Positions 62,506 through 64,000 of a DNA stretch of 64,000 bases are shown here, in pieces (within the stretch, counting starts at the first letter, position 1; the number at the start of each line of letters is the position of its first letter). The stretch is from the NCBI GenBank assembly GCA_033239525.1, contig BSYO01000006.1:13593319-13657318 (forward strand). The letters are read 5' to 3'. The notes below the pieces were generated by a model. The model saw only the letters and a list, made by a program, of their open reading frames with translations, was not told the origin of the DNA and made no database searches. A program made the translations under genes and the position numbers. This DNA is from Nepenthes gracilis. Its lineage: Eukaryota > Streptophyta > Magnoliopsida > Caryophyllales > Nepenthaceae.

Positions 62506-64000
62506 TACAACGCCTATGTTCTAGTCCAAGTATTTTGCCGACTTGGAGCAGTAGAGCATAGCAAAGAAGGGCAGACCCTAAACAAACATGATACAAGTCA
62601 TGACAATAATTAGGCATAGAAAGCGTGGCAATAACTTAGGAAATCAAAATAGAGCTAAATCAACATGAACACCTCAAGAACTAGAAACACACACGCCCTT
62701 ATGGCATCTCGGAATTTAACCGGCTACCTCATCCAGACATCTCACCCCAACAGCATTACGGGAAGAACCAACTTGAATGAAAGTGGTTGAAGACCTCCGT
62801 CTTCACCGAAGATTTTGTTAGTAGTCTCACATCAAGCACAAACCATTCACCCCAAAGGAAAATATCCAAATGCAACTCGAGCTTACCCGACTCCTCAACC
62901 CAACTCGGTCATTTGGCAAACTCGGACCTACCATCAAGACTTGACCATTGGCAACTCTAACCCAACCGGCCGGGCTTATAAACCCGGAAAGACATCTATC
63001 TATAGCATCACTTCGTCTATTAGGCATCTCGATTCTAACCCTCTACTCGCCAAATCAAGTAGGTTTGACACCGAGCCTTTGGATGCTTAGAGGTAGGTTT
63101 CACGATGCCGAGCCTTTGGGAACTTTCCGATTCTGACTTGTTTAGCAAAAGATCATCCATCCAACTCAACAAGGGCTCTGAAAGGTGGGGGAATAGCATC
63201 ATCCGTCGGTTTGTCCTCCTGGAATTGCTCGTCCTCGGCCGTGTGTCCCATTTTGTGGTTGGGGATTGGGGACCCATGTGTTTTACGTTTGGGACGCCTT
63301 GGTCAGTGGGACGAAAGCTGAGTGAGTTCCGTTTGGTTGCCTTCTTCCTTCTTGTTGAGGAGTGCCACAGTGTTGCAGTCCATAGAACTGCTCGTCTCTC
63401 TAATTCAGCTGGTGCTTGATGGGTTGATGTCGCTGCCTTGCCGCAATTTCATCTATCAGCTTGTCAGTAATGATTGTACATGCCTCCTATGGCTTTATTG
63501 ATCCTTTGCGCGCTAATGTGATCGAGGGACGTGGATTTATCTTCTGTCTCGAGATCTTTCTTATGCAATGCTGCTTGCTGAATTTATGGATGCTTCATCT
63601 TTGTATCACCAAGATAAGTTGAACTTGTTGCTCGGGCAACAATTTTCCTGTGGGCTGTTGTCTCAACAGCCAAGGTAGTGATGCAGCCAAATGTTCCTTG
63701 GTGTTGCTCTCTTAACTCGGCCTCCTGGGCTGTTTTTTCCCATTTACCGGGATTAGGGTTGGGAGCCTGTGTGCTTATGGACTTAGGAAATTCTACTGCG
63801 GGCTGAGCAAATACCAAGGTTCCCCTTCGGTTGTTGGAATGATCTTCCCGCTTGAGGTAATGCTCTGCCTGAATTGCGCTTATTGGGCGTTAGTGTCGCA
63901 ATCCTTAGTTGTTTGTGCCTGCTAATTCATCCAATAAGCTGATGTTGCTACTTTGCAACAATTTTGAATCATTTGATTTTTGCTTGGCCGCAATGGTCTA
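62506..64000. repeat. Tandem unit, copy 3, partial and more diverged
   Basis: TACAACGCCTATGTTC at 62506 corresponds to 58629. The copy then follows unit copy 2 to the window end (about 60137), with many more small deletions and replacements than between copies 1 and 2. It includes half a tail (62506-62575), the decayed 18 bp insertion site (near 62800), the C-terminal ORF1-like part and the start of the plus-strand element. Confidence 0.88.

Overview
The window is repeat-rich nuclear DNA of a plant, almost certainly a flowering plant. I find no intact cellular gene, no rRNA and no free-standing tRNA. The evidence for a plant is the element types: L1-type LINEs whose ORF1 carries DUF4283 and a zinc knuckle and whose ORF2 carries endonuclease, reverse transcriptase and zf-RVT; a Ty3/gypsy element of the Tat lineage with a second RNase H; and a tRNA-headed SINE. 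I cannot name the species.

Layout. 1-10.6 kb: a non-autonomous element holding a SINE, several LINE fragments in both orientations, and LINE 3' UTRs made of short palindromes. 10.7-22.0 kb: a complete but decayed Tat LTR retrotransposon (minus strand, LTRs 10658-11917 and 20769-22012, target duplication ATGTG) that landed in the 3' tail of another element. It has an opposite-strand gene between pol and its 3' LTR. 22-27.4 kb: the rest of the split element, an ORF1 remnant, and a minus-strand reading frame of unknown identity broken by two small insertions. 27.5-37 kb: a LINE ORF1 that is still open (538 aa) but is followed by non-coding DNA, plus three or four nested elements. 37-48.3 kb: one LINE (ORF1 and ORF2) split by at least four later insertions. 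48.3-54.1 kb: more non-coding elements. 54.1-64 kb: a tandem array of a 4.2 kb unit, two complete copies and a third cut by the window end.

The unifying theme is one retrotransposition system. About two dozen copies of a 3' tail of roughly 120 bp (GCTCGGGG-TATGCCC motif, a long hairpin, then CTTACTTACC and oligo-A) end both the protein-coding LINEs and a larger set of elements with G/T-rich non-coding bodies. Several of the latter have clean target-site duplications of 14-19 bp. The simplest reading is that the LINE proteins recognise the tail and move the non-coding elements in trans. Two insertions of only 22 and 18 bp, consisting of little more than oligo-A and the tail terminus, are extreme products of the same process.

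All boundaries and similarities were judged by eye. Insertions with matching target duplications are solid; 5' ends without them are approximate.
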